Notes under the pieces: model-generated
The model's database searches: none
What the model saw: only the letters and a program-made list of their open reading frames with translations
Told to the model about the DNA's origin: nothing
Shown here: positions 1-12,634 of the stretch, in pieces
How positions within the stretch are numbered: position 1 is the first letter of the stretch
How the letters are laid out: every line of letters starts with the position of its first letter
NCBI GenBank assembly: GCA_018907035.1
Contig: JACCIC010000350.1
Coordinates: 124,001 to 188,000 of the forward strand
DNA from: Sycobia sp. Sy_11
Lineage: Eukaryota; Arthropoda; Insecta; Hymenoptera; Epichrysomallidae
Length of the DNA stretch: 64,000 nucleotides
Reading direction: 5' to 3'
Program-made: the position numbers and the translations under genes

Positions 1-181
1 AGTAAATAAACTCTTGGGGGAAAAATCCGTGACTATATGACCAAATTCTTGACGATGATATAATATTTCAACCTTTTTATAGAACGCAAAATCTAAAAGT
101 ACTTATACACTACATCGTAATAAATCAGATATCGCAGAGTTTTAATTACGAAAAAACTTTTTAGAGCATTTGCTCTTCTCG

Positions 182-187
<6 letters not shown>

Positions 188-241
<54 letters not shown>
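188..241. repeat. (TA)n, 54 bp
   Basis: Uninterrupted TA array. Confidence 0.99.
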
Positions 242-244
<3 letters not shown>

Positions 245-1177
245 TGGTTTTATGAATTAGTATTAATTTCAAAGCTCCTGGTTTACTGATCTACTTGGAA
301 CGTTTTCTAGCTGAAGATTTCACCCTCCCTTCCTGCTTGTAAAGTGAAAAACTTAATCTTGATTACAAGATTCGTTGTACAACATTTAACATCATTAATT
401 ATAATAACCTGAATTTTCGCAGTCGCAGATTACCGGATACAAGACAGTGTTGTCCAATTTTTTTAGAACTGTTCGGTCTCGATTTTTAGAATCGCTATCG
501 TCCCATAAACTTGTGGTATCGAGGTCGTGTCGAAGTTTTTTCTAATTCGCCTTGAAGTGACTTATATACTGATGTAATAAAATGATCCAAAACTGGCCGA
601 ATATTCGGGTTCATCGGGATAAAGTACTGTAGGGTAAAAAAGATTTGGCGCATTGAATTTAATGATACCGAAGTCCAAATGCGTCCGTTAACTTTGAAGA
701 CAGATTCCACCCCTCGAGTTATTACACGGATAAAACACATACGTGTCTCTTAGTTCCTTAAGTACTCTCGAATATTGCAATTTCAATAAATAAGACATCT
801 GGGATCTTATAATATCCTTGGATCGATATATTAATATTTACAAGCTCGAAATATCGATGCAACCATCCGTATACATCGATCGAACCTCTCTTTGATTGAA
901 TACCAAAAGAATAAGTAATATCATTAGAGTGGGAAATATTTGATTACGTATACGCTATTTTATTATCGCCCTGTCTTTTCCGAATCAGCAAATCGATTCG
1001 TAATCGGCTTGTATAGTAATATTATTGTTAATTCTCGTGAAATTGAAAGAAAATAATTTAACTTTATTAATGAATAATTGATAAGAATAAATGATTCATC
1101 ATCGTATTATCTTCGGAAACAAAAGCAAAGACATATATTTACAATTGTGTTAACAAGGCGTCAAAGGTGTACGTATG

Positions 1178-1190
<13 letters not shown>

Positions 1191-1227
<37 letters not shown>
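1191..1227. repeat. (AT)n with GTAT variants on the left
   Basis: AT array preceded by interrupted GTATAT units from about 1173. Confidence 0.97.
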
Positions 1228-1228
<1 letters not shown>

Positions 1229-1551
1229 CGAGTCAACGGATTATCTGCAATACCTCATCGATCTATACGTCGCAAAAAAAAAAAAGAGAAATACGACGAC
1301 GCTGATTCACGGCGACACACACATACGCGCGCGCGCGCGCTCCCGTCTCTTATCCGACGATATACATATACAGGCGACGAAAATAACTCGTATAGCGTTC
1401 CGCTCGCGGTCACGCTTCTTGCAAAAACAGGTGCGGTCGGCCGGTCGCGGGCGCTCCGAGTATCGGCCAAATCTAAAATAAGACTGCCGCGGCACGCGGA
1501 GTCTTGGACCTGCATATCTGTATTATATATACTCACACATATATGTATGTG

Positions 1552-1557
<6 letters not shown>

Positions 1558-1601
<44 letters not shown>
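1558..1601. repeat. (AT)n
   Basis: AT array preceded by degenerate ATGT units. Confidence 0.97.
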
Positions 1602-1603
<2 letters not shown>

Positions 1604-1735
1604 CGCTATATGAACGATGAGCGGCGCACGGCGTTTCTGTATGTATATCATCGATGACGTGCGAGCGATGACGAGCCGATGAGATTTGATCGAAACAAAT
1701 CGGCTACTGCCTGCGTGTGGTTACATATATAAATA

Positions 1736-1766
<31 letters not shown>
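1736..1766. repeat. Compound (GC)n(GT)n
   Basis: Alternating purine-pyrimidine tract of GC units passing into GT units, Z-DNA capable. Confidence 0.95.
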
Positions 1767-2002
1767 AGACCAGTATGAGACTCACACAATGATTGTCTTC
1801 TTTGCGCAAGAGAGTCGTGAATCATACTCATCCATAGAGGAGACGATGCATGGGCCCCCGCGGGACGCGAGCATCGAGTGCGCTTCGAGAAAAATCAAAT
1901 ACGGCCCTGAGAACTGGTCGAAGGCGGAGGTTGGAGGGGGATAAGCAGCAAAATAACACGTTTTTAAAGATACTTTATAGGTTGCTTATTAAATCGGCAT
2001 GT

Positions 2003-2005
<3 letters not shown>

Positions 2006-2034
<29 letters not shown>
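2006..2034. repeat. (CA)n
   Basis: Uninterrupted CA array. Confidence 0.97.
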
Positions 2035-2036
<2 letters not shown>

Positions 2037-3526
2037 GTGTGTTCCAAATATTATCGTTCGCACTAGCCGATCGGTAATAAATACTCACGATCCACGACGA
2101 TCGCGTGCCGAATTACACCAGCGCCCCCCCCCCCTTAATTTTGTCTGGCAAACATTGGCGCGTATTAGGGGGGGGGGGGCAAAGACTGCCGTTTGCACAA
2201 CATTGCCGAACGCTTGCACGTCGATCTTCGTAAGCGCGACTTGGCCGGTTCACGACCGATCCGCCGGCCTGGATAAAACACGCACTTGGGACGATCCGTA
2301 AAACGCTCGGCAACGATCGCTTTCGATACTTTTGACTTTTACACGGCAGTATCGAGTCTCGCGATGGGGCGCGAAATAAAGCGAGCAATGTTTAACGCTA
2401 GGATGGGCTGGCTAATGGAATTAAGAGGGCGAACGGAACAATAATTTTATGCGAATGTCCAGCATAAGAGTACGCGCGTTGGCTTCCGACATCGGAGCAT
2501 CTCTGTATAGTGTACTGAGCGTACAATTAGATCGAAGTACGTAAGCGTGTTTTAAATATTGTTCGTCCTCGATCGAGAATCTCGACGATTTATGCTTCGT
2601 TACGGAATATAAAAGAGCGCGGATACCGTATGTATCACGGGCTTTAATAAAGTTCCGACCGACACCTCCAAGCATACGAGCTGTAATATATTTAGTAAAT
2701 TATATACCCATAGATAATCACGCGTCAACGGTGGCGATCATCGTTAACGCCTCGCCTCGCGTTCGTTCGATCGTTGTACCCGTGATTTTTGAAATTGCCG
2801 AAACGGCAACTGGGAATCCCGCCGTGGCCCGCATTGTCACCCGATCGACATTGCACGCCAGCGATCTTCATTCTCGGCTCTTCAGTCTGCTCGGTGAATT
2901 CCCGCTTTACGCTTACGATTGCTAGACCTGCACGCCTCGCGCTTACAAGACGACGAGGCATTCGCGTATTTATGCACGGGGGGGGGGGGCGCTGAATGGC
3001 CAGTGTAGTCGCATTTTACAGGGGTAATTATTGCTTTTGTTTTTTGTTTTTTTTTTTTTTTTTTTGTTTTCTTAACTACCGTATGTCCGAGCTTATATGT
3101 ATATTTAAGAGAATTAATACCGAATTTTTAGTAGAATTTTGGATTTTTCTAAATCAATTTGTTCCCCCACAATAAGTATGTCCCCCTTGCCTTCGATGAC
3201 GAAACGAGTAATGTAACAATAATAAAGAAAAAACGCGGATCAAAAATTCAAGAGCTCGATCGAAGCAACCGTCCAAGAAACCGATTGTCCGGTGAATGCT
3301 CTATCTCGACATAATGAGACTAGATGTTAGTTGAACGAGGCTTCCTATGATTGTCCATATATAGATAAAGAGTGAAAGAGATGAACATTCTAAAAATTTT
3401 CGTAAAATGTCATGACTCTGTAGAGAGAAGAAAAAATTGTTCCTACTGTATACAAATTAAAATTTTGAACTATATACGAATTAATTAACTATAAAATCAC
3501 ATTATCAAGTCTTTTCAACGAAGAAT

Positions 3527-3530
<4 letters not shown>

Positions 3531-3592
<62 letters not shown>
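3531..3592. repeat. (TAA)n, 62 bp
   Basis: Uninterrupted trinucleotide array of about 20 units. Confidence 0.98.
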
Positions 3593-3593
<1 letters not shown>

Positions 3594-4027
3594 CACTATT
3601 TGAAAGACATGTGATCAATCTAGAAAAATCAGCGCTACGAGAGGAAATCAAGGATATTTTGGAAGTCAGCTCGTCTGTAATCCGCAAATCTTTTTATAGG
3701 ATCGCACCGACTCGCATACAATAATATATATATGTTCAAACTATCCGACCGATGGCAAATATAAGTGAGAAGTTAAAAGCAACCCGCAAGTCTACATTGT
3801 CTATATAAAATCTATTTTGACGGGTGTACGAGCATCGGCAACGAATTGCCAAAATTAACGTGCATAAACCTATAATACGCATTGACCTCTCTCGACCATT
3901 ATAAACGTATCTAATTGCACCATCTCCGGGAAGTGTTTTTCGCCCCCGGGCGGCGATCGATTTCCGACGACGATAAAACGCGTCTGGCGGTTATACGCGT
4001 ATTTTCCTCGCGCGCCCGGTCGGTCGG

Positions 4028-4048
4028 GCGTGGGGGTTGGGGGGGGGT
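4028..4048 (+). other. G-rich tract
   Basis: Five G, TT and nine G follow CGGGCGT, enough for a G-quadruplex on the plus strand. It lies in a GC-rich patch at 3940-4250 that carries no recognised exon. Confidence 0.4.
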
Positions 4049-4263
4049 GCGATGATGCGCAAATCAGAGGACGCGGTCCCATTCGCTTCGAGCGAAAACA
4101 AACGTTAGCATCACTCGGGTAAAAACATCGATAAAATGTTTCTCGAACTCGCCGCGTTGGCGTTACGGAGGTCCCAGGTAGTTGGAACTCGAGTTTTCTG
4201 CGGAGTTTTCTTTGGAACGGGCGTTTGAAAACGTTGTTTTCACGGTCGCTTAATCGGTTCAAA

Positions 4264-4265
<2 letters not shown>

Positions 4266-4325
<60 letters not shown>
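4266..4325. repeat. (TA)n, 60 bp
   Basis: TA array with one G substitution near its right end. Confidence 0.98.
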
Positions 4326-4834
4326 AGTATGGTTTCTGTTTAGGAGATTATATAACAAGAATAATAAAATATGGTATATATAAATGTCACTATTGACTTA
4401 CCGGCTCTCTTTCATGTTACTACTCTATATCATTTACTATTCTATTTACTTATATAAAACAAGCCGTACATAGTGTATTACATTATTTACTTGAAACAAA
4501 ATTCTGATAAAATTTGTCACTAAAAATTTTATTTTCATACTTTTAATAGTTAATTTCTTGTTTCAATAGTTTATGTTCAACATTTTGAAACGATACATTC
4601 ATATTATCTATATATAAAAAACTTAATTAAGAAATTAAATTTATTTCTCCGCACTTATTTTATTATTAAATGTTAGATATCGTAAAAAAATGTATAAATA
4701 GTGTAAAAGTCAAAAGTGAAAATTATATATAATAGGTTAGGTATTATATACTACTATGGGCAGTACTGTTAAAACTACACCGTTAGTAAAGTTGATTTTA
4801 CGTGACCACTAGCTATCTAAATAGACAGTCAATC

Positions 4835-4859
4835 AATTCAAGTAGAATCTACTTGAATT
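4835..4859. repeat. Perfect 25-bp palindrome
   Basis: The arms AATTCAAGTAGA and TCTACTTGAATT are perfect inverted copies with one base between them. It lies in AT-rich unique sequence and does not extend outward. Confidence 0.8.
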
Positions 4860-5518
4860 TTAGGTTACCGAAACATTTCTTTTCGCTCAGTGTTGCGGTG
4901 TATAAAAGTGTGATTTCCTAAAAACCTCGTCTATTTCTATATATATTAAAAAAAAAAACAAAATAATAATGATTTGTAAAATATCGAATAAGCAACCTAT
5001 TTTAACCGCATAAGCCGAAGGAAAATCGTGCTGATAAGGGTTCGTTTTTCACCCTTCGGATATCCGGAGATTTATATACACCGATTTAATCGTTTCTGGT
5101 TAAAACTGGAATGTAGTTTATTTTTTAATTTTTTTCTTTTCACATTTATTTCCAGTTCGTACGAAGCGAATGCACAAGTTGTATTCTAATAATTCGGTGG
5201 AGTTTACATATATATATATATATTATCCGGCTTAAGGATTCCTTTATCTTTGGCGAAGGCAAAATGACGTCATTCTATTTTTGCAACCCGCATCTGAAAT
5301 TCATCATTAAAGCATACAAGCGATCATTTTAACGCGAAATATTAACTAAAATATAACGTAAAAAAGATCGAAGGTATTCTTAAATGTATTTTTTTTTCAT
5401 CTTTTTCGCGTCCATTTGAGAAATAACCCCCAGAAAAACGGATATATATGTATATGTATATACTAAAAGTTAAACAGCATAACATCAGCGATGCTTTAAT
5501 ATCCGCTCTCGCGACAAA

Positions 5519-5521
<3 letters not shown>

Positions 5522-5565
<44 letters not shown>
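5522..5565. repeat. (AT)n
   Basis: Uninterrupted array. Confidence 0.98.
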
Positions 5566-5567
<2 letters not shown>

Positions 5568-5753
5568 GAAGAATACGAAGATGAAGAGCGATTTTTTATA
5601 AAAATACCCCGCGCATTTTGCGCAACGAGCGGCTAGGATCGAGGATCGGGCAATAAATTACGTATTACGATGAGAGCTCACTTACAAACTTTCTCCCGGA
5701 GCGAAAATCCGCGAACGTATCCTTAACGTGTTCCCTCGATTACAACGTATAAC

Positions 5754-5756
<3 letters not shown>

Positions 5757-5807
<51 letters not shown>
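5757..5807. repeat. (TA)n
   Basis: Uninterrupted array. Confidence 0.98.
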
Positions 5808-5810
<3 letters not shown>

Positions 5811-6585
5811 GCTTCTTAATCCCCTTCTCGATAATGCACAAGCGCGCGTCGGGCGCGTCTCGCAATTCCTCGAGTCGCGATCGATCCGTTAACAGCGGGG
5901 CGATTCTTACACGCGTTGTACAATCAATAAAATGAATTTGATTTGCGCGCCGCTTTGGAACCGTTGCCGTAGCATCGTGCGCGAAACGAGGCCGGTGTTC
6001 GGCATCGCTCGTCATTTCAACGTGGATCGTTAATTCGCGATAATTCCCGCGCGACAATGGAAGAAATTACCGCGACGGCGTGCGTCCAAATTATTATCTA
6101 GCGGAAATTCTAAGCATAGCGTAAAAGCGCGATGAGCTGAGAGCGAAGTCGCTGAAATTTGCGTCTTATTAATTAGAAAAAAAAATGCTGCAACGTTGAA
6201 AAATGCGAACTTTTTAACTGTAACTATATAAAGAAATATTTTCCAGCTGAAAAATTCGTAAAATTACAGAGATAATAATTACAAAGTATTAAGATTTATT
6301 ATTTTTGTAGATCGCAAGATATAATTCTTGACCACGTCGCATTCGCATATCTTGCATACGATACCATTAAAGATCTATGAAAAAAAAGATTGGACGATGT
6401 TTTTCTCTCTCAAAATGTAACAATTCGCGCTAATTACAACCACTAAACCTCTTGGGAATGGTCGATCAAGTTATCGAGTAAAAAGCGTACAAAAAAAAAT
6501 TCATCCTTACACGAGCCTAACGAGATCTGATGTAGCGTCAAGATTTATTCCCTAGAAACGATCCATCATATACACCACCTTCGGT

Positions 6586-6588
<3 letters not shown>

Positions 6589-6661
<73 letters not shown>

Positions 6662-6676
6662 ACACACACACACACA
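6589..6676. repeat. (AC)n, 88 bp
   Basis: Nearly perfect AC array with one phase shift (CC) at 6660-6661; Z-DNA capable. Confidence 0.98.
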
Positions 6677-7121
6677 TATGAACTCCCGAAAATCTAGTTC
6701 ATTTAGCGATATTCTATATTTGCTTGATGAAAAGCCACAATAAGTTAATCTAAATTAAAATTTTTTCTTTCCCGACAAGTCACTTCTGCGTTCCTTTTTC
6801 TGTTCAAGAATTATAAACCACGGTATTAAGGGCATATGATAAATAATTAAAACTTTGGCGAATTACTGTCCAAAAAGGAGTATATGTAACAAGTATATTT
6901 ATAACGTAACATAACTTTATATTATTCATTTACATCAAGATTTATGCAATTTGTAAGAATATTAGGTTTTCCAAGGGAGCTGTTCTTTTGTAATCATAAA
7001 ATCGTGTTGAATTGACGATGTACACACATTTGTTCTATCGTTCAGGCATATCATATTCTTACAACCATGAATAAGGTTGAAAGACTTATAAAATGCTTAG
7101 TGTTTGATGTGTTAGTCATAC

Positions 7122-7126
<5 letters not shown>

Positions 7127-7177
<51 letters not shown>
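7127..7177. repeat. (TA)n
   Basis: Uninterrupted array. Confidence 0.98.
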
Positions 7178-7182
<5 letters not shown>

Positions 7183-7462
7183 GCAAATACATTCCGCATT
7201 CAATTCTCCCGGCCCGTGCGTTTACCTCTCGTCAATCATTATGATTGTTCTATTCGCCCGACAACCTTGAACTTCGTTTTGCGCGCCAAGGTATTCCGAA
7301 GCACCTCTGGCTGATTTTCCAACTCCTTGCCCCTTCGCGCGCTGCTATAATATCGCTGTCATGTCACAGACGAGTCCCTCTCTAATGCGCAGACAAATAC
7401 AGATATCAGAAGTATTATCCCGCTGATCCGCGCAGCGCATCTGATGCGGGTTTACAGCATAT

Positions 7463-7470
<8 letters not shown>

Positions 7471-7526
<56 letters not shown>
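7471..7526. repeat. (AT)n, 56 bp
   Basis: Uninterrupted array. Confidence 0.98.
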
Positions 7527-7529
<3 letters not shown>

Positions 7530-8065
7530 GGTGGGATAAATTGCGCCGGGAAATTCGCAGCTGATGCGAGCGCGCGCGCGCGCGTGTGTGTACACGTGCG
7601 CGGGTGCGGTATGCTACACAGGTGTATCGAAAAACTATATACGTGTGTTCGGGCTTTAATTGGCCAATCGATTGATGGAAGTTAATGCCATCGGCGGCGT
7701 CCACATGCGACCCGCGCCTGCGGTTTCGAATTGAACTCAAATTGATTTGGAATTCTTTGAGTTGATTGAAATTTTATACGGCAATGCATATATGTATTAT
7801 ATATATATATGTGCTTTTACGCTATTTTTTAAAGCATATAATTGATACACGCAAATAACTGATTTGGAATCATTGCAAAATGGCTTTAAATGTTTTTCCA
7901 TTCTTATTTAAAGATTTCAAATTATTTTAATTCTATATATGTGATTTGGAAAATGATTCAAATTATTCTTTATTTTATTATTTTTATTTCAAAATTTATG
8001 AGAAAAGGATTCAAAACATTTAACCAAGCGAATTCTCTCGACCACTGTTGAAGAAGCATATCAAT

Positions 8066-8095
8066 TAATTCACTTGCACATAATTCACTTGCACA
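8066..8095. repeat. Perfect 2 x 15-bp tandem duplication
   Basis: The unit TAATTCACTTGCACA occurs twice head to tail with no mismatch in otherwise unique AT-rich DNA. Confidence 0.8.
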
Positions 8096-9062
8096 TTACG
8101 ACATTTGCATTCTTAAGATTTAACGGCTAAATGGGTAATGATCGTTCGAGTTTAAATCCTTTTTTTTTACGGAGAATTCGAAAAAAGGTATTATTGAGTG
8201 AAGGTGTTGAGAGGCAGTTAAAGTCTTTTTTTTTATTATTATCGTACTCGAGCGCATATCATTCTATAAGGGCTCAATCCTCTAGTATACAAGTTCACTT
8301 TTAAAAAAAGCACATATTTATATTTTATAAAATCGCAATTTTTATTTGATTTTATAATTATGCGTCTTTAATGAAATGTTATAGCTTTACCGCATGGATT
8401 TTCTCCTGTTGAATAGCAGGAATGTTCATCGAAATGCTATTTACTGTCTTTGTAATTTACGCAACGCAATCTCTACGTAAATGATAAAAAAAAAACATTT
8501 AAAAGATCTCATTAAAATCCACGAAACGTCTCATTTCTCCGTGATTATATTCGAGCGTCCAGCGATTTACGTATGTTCAACTGGAAAGGAAAATCTGTGC
8601 GCTTCCTCGCGCTTACCGCGCTAATCCTGAGACGTGCGGAAACGTTTTTCGAAATTTGGAAGACCGATTGAGGGGCAGCGGCTACTAGATCACGATTATT
8701 ACAGAAGCACTGGGGAGCGCGGAATATATATATATATATATACGTAGATACATATATGTATGTATGTATGTATGTTTGTAAAACTGTCTTATTCCATGTT
8801 TTCACGTGTCATGACCGACGCGATCAAACAAATTTTCAACAATTAAGATATCGATGAGTTATTCCGTAAGGAATGTATATAGTATATATGAATTGCAAAG
8901 CTATATATGTAATTTACAATACGCAGGTGCGAATAAAATTCTGTATATATAGCAGATGTGTTATAATCTTCTTTTATATATTTGTAGCACAAAAGTCATT
9001 GACTCTCCGAGTTTTATTGTCCGTTTATTTTCAAACTATATAATACCGCGCAATATAGTGTA

Positions 9063-9065
<3 letters not shown>

Positions 9066-9108
<43 letters not shown>
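9066..9108. repeat. (AT)n
   Basis: Uninterrupted array; two further arrays follow at 9246-9281 and 9565-9607. Confidence 0.98.
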
Positions 9109-9112
<4 letters not shown>

Positions 9113-9242
9113 ATAAAATCGGTAAACCTGGCCACATTCTTGTTTATAATTCAGAAACGATAAAACATTCGACGAGTATCATACGGTCTCTTGGGCGCCT
9201 GAGCATTTCTATATTATATGTTCAACACTGAGTGCGAGCGCG

Positions 9243-9245
<3 letters not shown>

Positions 9246-9281
<36 letters not shown>
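9246..9281. repeat. (TA)n
   Basis: Uninterrupted array. Confidence 0.97.
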
Positions 9282-9283
<2 letters not shown>

Positions 9284-9560
9284 TATACATGTATAGAGAT
9301 AATAAATTATACGAGGCAGTTCTGAATATTATATATATAGAGCATAAAAACCAAATAAAATCATTTATTTTTTTGCTATGATATTTCTGTACAAATATAT
9401 TTATTACTTCGCGATAATTTATCCTTTCGAATGGCGCGCACGATCTCAAAAATATCCATCGGGCGCGTGACATGCCATAATGTGCATATTACAGCTATAT
9501 ACACGTATATAAAGTATGTAATAAACTGATCGATAGCCAAAACACCGCTCGTGTCTAAAG

Positions 9561-9564
<4 letters not shown>

Positions 9565-9607
<43 letters not shown>
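9565..9607. repeat. (AT)n
   Basis: Uninterrupted array. Confidence 0.97.
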
Positions 9608-9608
<1 letters not shown>

Positions 9609-9817
9609 CTACAGACCTTCGTGTATTAGTACAACACCTACGTACATACACGTGCACGCTTAGTTACACATGCTATAAAAACAGCTTGCCAAAATCATTC
9701 CCTCGGCGTTGATATAGATGAATTTAACCCGCTCGCCGACCGCACGCCACTCGAATCAATTATCGAATTAGCGCTCGGCTGTGATTGTTATTGTTGTTGT
9801 TATTATTATTATTATTA

Positions 9818-9980
9818 TTATGATTGTTGTCGAACCGCAACTGCGTTGCGCGCGATCGGCCGGGGCGAGGCGTGCTCCTGCTCTCCTGTGGGCGTGTGGC
9901 CACTGTAGATCAACGGGAGATACACGAGGCACATCGCCGTGCGCCGTACATTGGATGCCTGCAAGATCTCCAAGAGACCA
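9818..9980 (-). other. GC-rich orphan segment, possible exon or transposon remnant
   Basis: About 160 bp of distinctly GC-rich, non-repetitive sequence sits between a (TTA)n array and an A-run. On the minus strand the A-run becomes a pyrimidine tract ending TTCTTGACCAG, a plausible acceptor before 9980. One minus frame after it reads GLLEILQASNVRRTAMCLVY and continues for about 53 residues to a TAA at 9818. Two minus frames and two plus frames are open, so the frame choice is weak. I recognise no protein and see no donor. Confidence 0.2.
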
Positions 9981-11170
9981 CTGGTCAAGAAAAAAAAAAA
10001 AATCTGATATTTTAAGTATGTACGAACACTTAACGTATATACGTGAAAAACGATACGCAAATCGATACAAACATCACGAGTTTCCGTGTAATTGATTTGG
10101 AACTTTTCAACTTCTACATGTAAATATCTGTACATCGAAGATTTTCTCTTTCTGTCGCGCCATAAACTTAGAAGAAACGCGACTTCGAGGTACCTGGAAT
10201 GAAAGGCATTCCAATGAGGTCCAACGAAATTTCATTCGACCTCGTAATTAACGCGTATTAAACGTGCGGCCGATGATTTTATCCGGCTTGAATGAATTGC
10301 GCCGATAATGAACGCAATTGCCAGCTTAGACCGTCTCGAGCTTATGCGTTCGTCGCGTTCTCTTTTTTCTTTTTCACAGACTTGATTAACTTTCGCACAA
10401 TGATTTCATCCAAAAGAAAATTCGTTCATTACAAGGGGACATTTCTTTTTCTCGGTTCTACACGGATGTACTCCAATGTGCACAACTGCTCGGTCCTTCT
10501 TTTATAAAAACAGTCACGAAAAGTCTTTCAGTGGCTTTTTTATTTAAAAAAGAGAGAGAGAGAGTGTGTGTGTGTGTGTTATACCAACGTCTCTCCTTCT
10601 TAATTTTGAAATTTATTCCTCTCTTGAGCACTTTCTTCTACTTGCAGTTCGCCAAGGCGATCACTTTCTAAATTTATCATATTTGTTAAAATAATGAAAA
10701 GAAGTTCTATATATAAGCAAGAGTTTGCGTATAAACAGAGAAAAATATCGATTTTATAATTAAAAGAAAAGAGCAACAGTATATTAAAAACTAATAGATA
10801 ATATTTCTTATACAATCTAACCTTTTTAATTTTTAATTTACATCTTTATTAATTTTCCAGACGGCTGTCTCTCGGGCCTATTTTTACGATTCACGACAGC
10901 CACTGTTGTTGCGCCACTGATGCAAATATATATATATATAGCGATTGTCCGGCGTCTTGTTCCGGATCCGCGAGCGGCGAATTTAACGAATTTATTATGC
11001 AGTCATCGGGCGAGAGTGAAGAGGATGTGAAGTAAAGTCGCATGTGTAAACACTCTCGCCGATTGTGCAACGAGCACGAATGTAAATGTGGCTATATATA
11101 ATACGCTATATACATACGCATATTTACATAAAATACAAGTAGTTATATGTCTGGAATATACGCATATTAA

Positions 11171-11178
<8 letters not shown>

Positions 11179-11220
<42 letters not shown>
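11179..11220. repeat. (AT)n
   Basis: Uninterrupted array. Confidence 0.97.
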
Positions 11221-11226
<6 letters not shown>

Positions 11227-11462
11227 GTTTTATCGATATCGCAGATGATCGAAAGTTGCCGATGGGTCGCTTTATTAAAATAACAGACGCGTTTCACGCA
11301 CGTATATAAATTTAATTTATTTTCCCTGTTTATTCTCGTTCCAGCCGACTGGTCGTCGTTATTCCGTCGGATGTGCGCGCGACTCGCAAAATAAATTTAT
11401 TCTAAGCCGTCATAAAAATATATGCTTGCAGTTTTATCCAAGTTGTAAATATCCATATTTTG

Positions 11463-11465
<3 letters not shown>

Positions 11466-11506
<41 letters not shown>
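11466..11506. repeat. (AT)n
   Basis: Uninterrupted array. Confidence 0.97.
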
Positions 11507-11512
<6 letters not shown>

Positions 11513-12244
11513 TACACCAACTGTTAAGTAACAAGAAAACAACGGATAATTGATTACCATGTGAAATGTCAGGTGATAGAGTCGACAACAACAACCTCTA
11601 ATTTTTCTTGTTTAACATTCAACGTCTTCTGTAAGCTGCAGAACTCGCCGACTGCTCCTTCGTACACTTTTACTGAGTAAAAAGTGCTATGCGTTGAAGA
11701 ATTCTTTTTTTGTTGTTGCAAATGCGTCATTCATGCCCTTTATTTACCCCTATTTGAAATTAAGATCCGATCCCTGCGTTTTTCCAATTTCATAAGCATC
11801 AAGAATTATAAATGGAAAAATGTTTAAATATTCTCATTTCCACACCGCCCGAGGAATTTAGTTAAAATTAAGTTAAAATTTGCGTTAATTTCATACATAT
11901 AGATAAAAATATTATTGTAAACGGTATTTTGTGCTCGATCGATAAAAATCGTTTTCGACATCCCCTTAAATTCGTGAGTTCAACGAAAAAATTTTTTTTG
12001 ACGGGTATGAGAAATTTTACCTCGTCCGCTTTGGACATGCGTGTCGATATGTTGTTTTAATATTTAAATATTGGAAGGAACTGAAAAATCAGCTCGAGTA
12101 TACCAAGAGAGTTCACAGTTGAAGAACGTGTCACGGAATGGTAATTCTGATTCTGTTTGATAAGGGTTTAGACAGCAAATTTTTTAATTAATACCTGTAT
12201 GGCGATATTTCTGTCCAGCGTTTAAGTATCATAAATTTTTTTCA

Positions 12245-12245
<1 letters not shown>

Positions 12246-12283
<38 letters not shown>
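12246..12283. repeat. (TA)n
   Basis: Uninterrupted array followed by a C-rich patch. Confidence 0.97.
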
Positions 12284-12286
<3 letters not shown>

Positions 12287-12595
12287 AGTACACCCCCTCG
12301 CCGCCAACCCCCTCAACCACCCCCCTTGATCTCACACAAACTACTCGGAATCTACATACTTTGTATCGGGTATATTATATAAAATTATGGATCGTTAATT
12401 TGCGTTAACGCCCGTCAGTCATCCGACAAGGCATCGTGTGTGTATTGTCTGTGTATGTGTATATATATATACTGACTCTCACCCTGTCAAATAAACTTCC
12501 ACTTTAATACGTGTACAGTTTACAGGAGATTAACTCCTCTATATATGTGTGTGAGCACGCGAGAGAGACAAAATCTAACCGGCGTAGGATCAGAC

Positions 12596-12600
<5 letters not shown>

Positions 12601-12631
<31 letters not shown>
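12601..12631. repeat. (GA)n
   Basis: Uninterrupted polypurine array. Confidence 0.97.

Positions 12632-12634
<3 letters not shown>

Larger units (their letters stand above)
1..9796. other. Non-coding, microsatellite-rich DNA; no gene recognised
   Basis: AT-rich unique sequence is interrupted by long TA arrays, one 88-bp CA array, one TAA array and small CpG-rich patches (1300-1500, 2080-2300, 2720-2990, 3930-4250, 5810-6060, 7540-7740). Frames over these patches are open on both strands, mostly start at non-ATG codons and match nothing I recognise. An acceptor-like site (ends at 5155, TTTATTTCCAG) has no donor downstream. Confidence 0.6.

Noticed and set aside
5740..6057. Minus-strand frame of about 105 codons
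   Set aside because: It begins at TTG, its last third is a translated TA array, and it has no recognisable domain.
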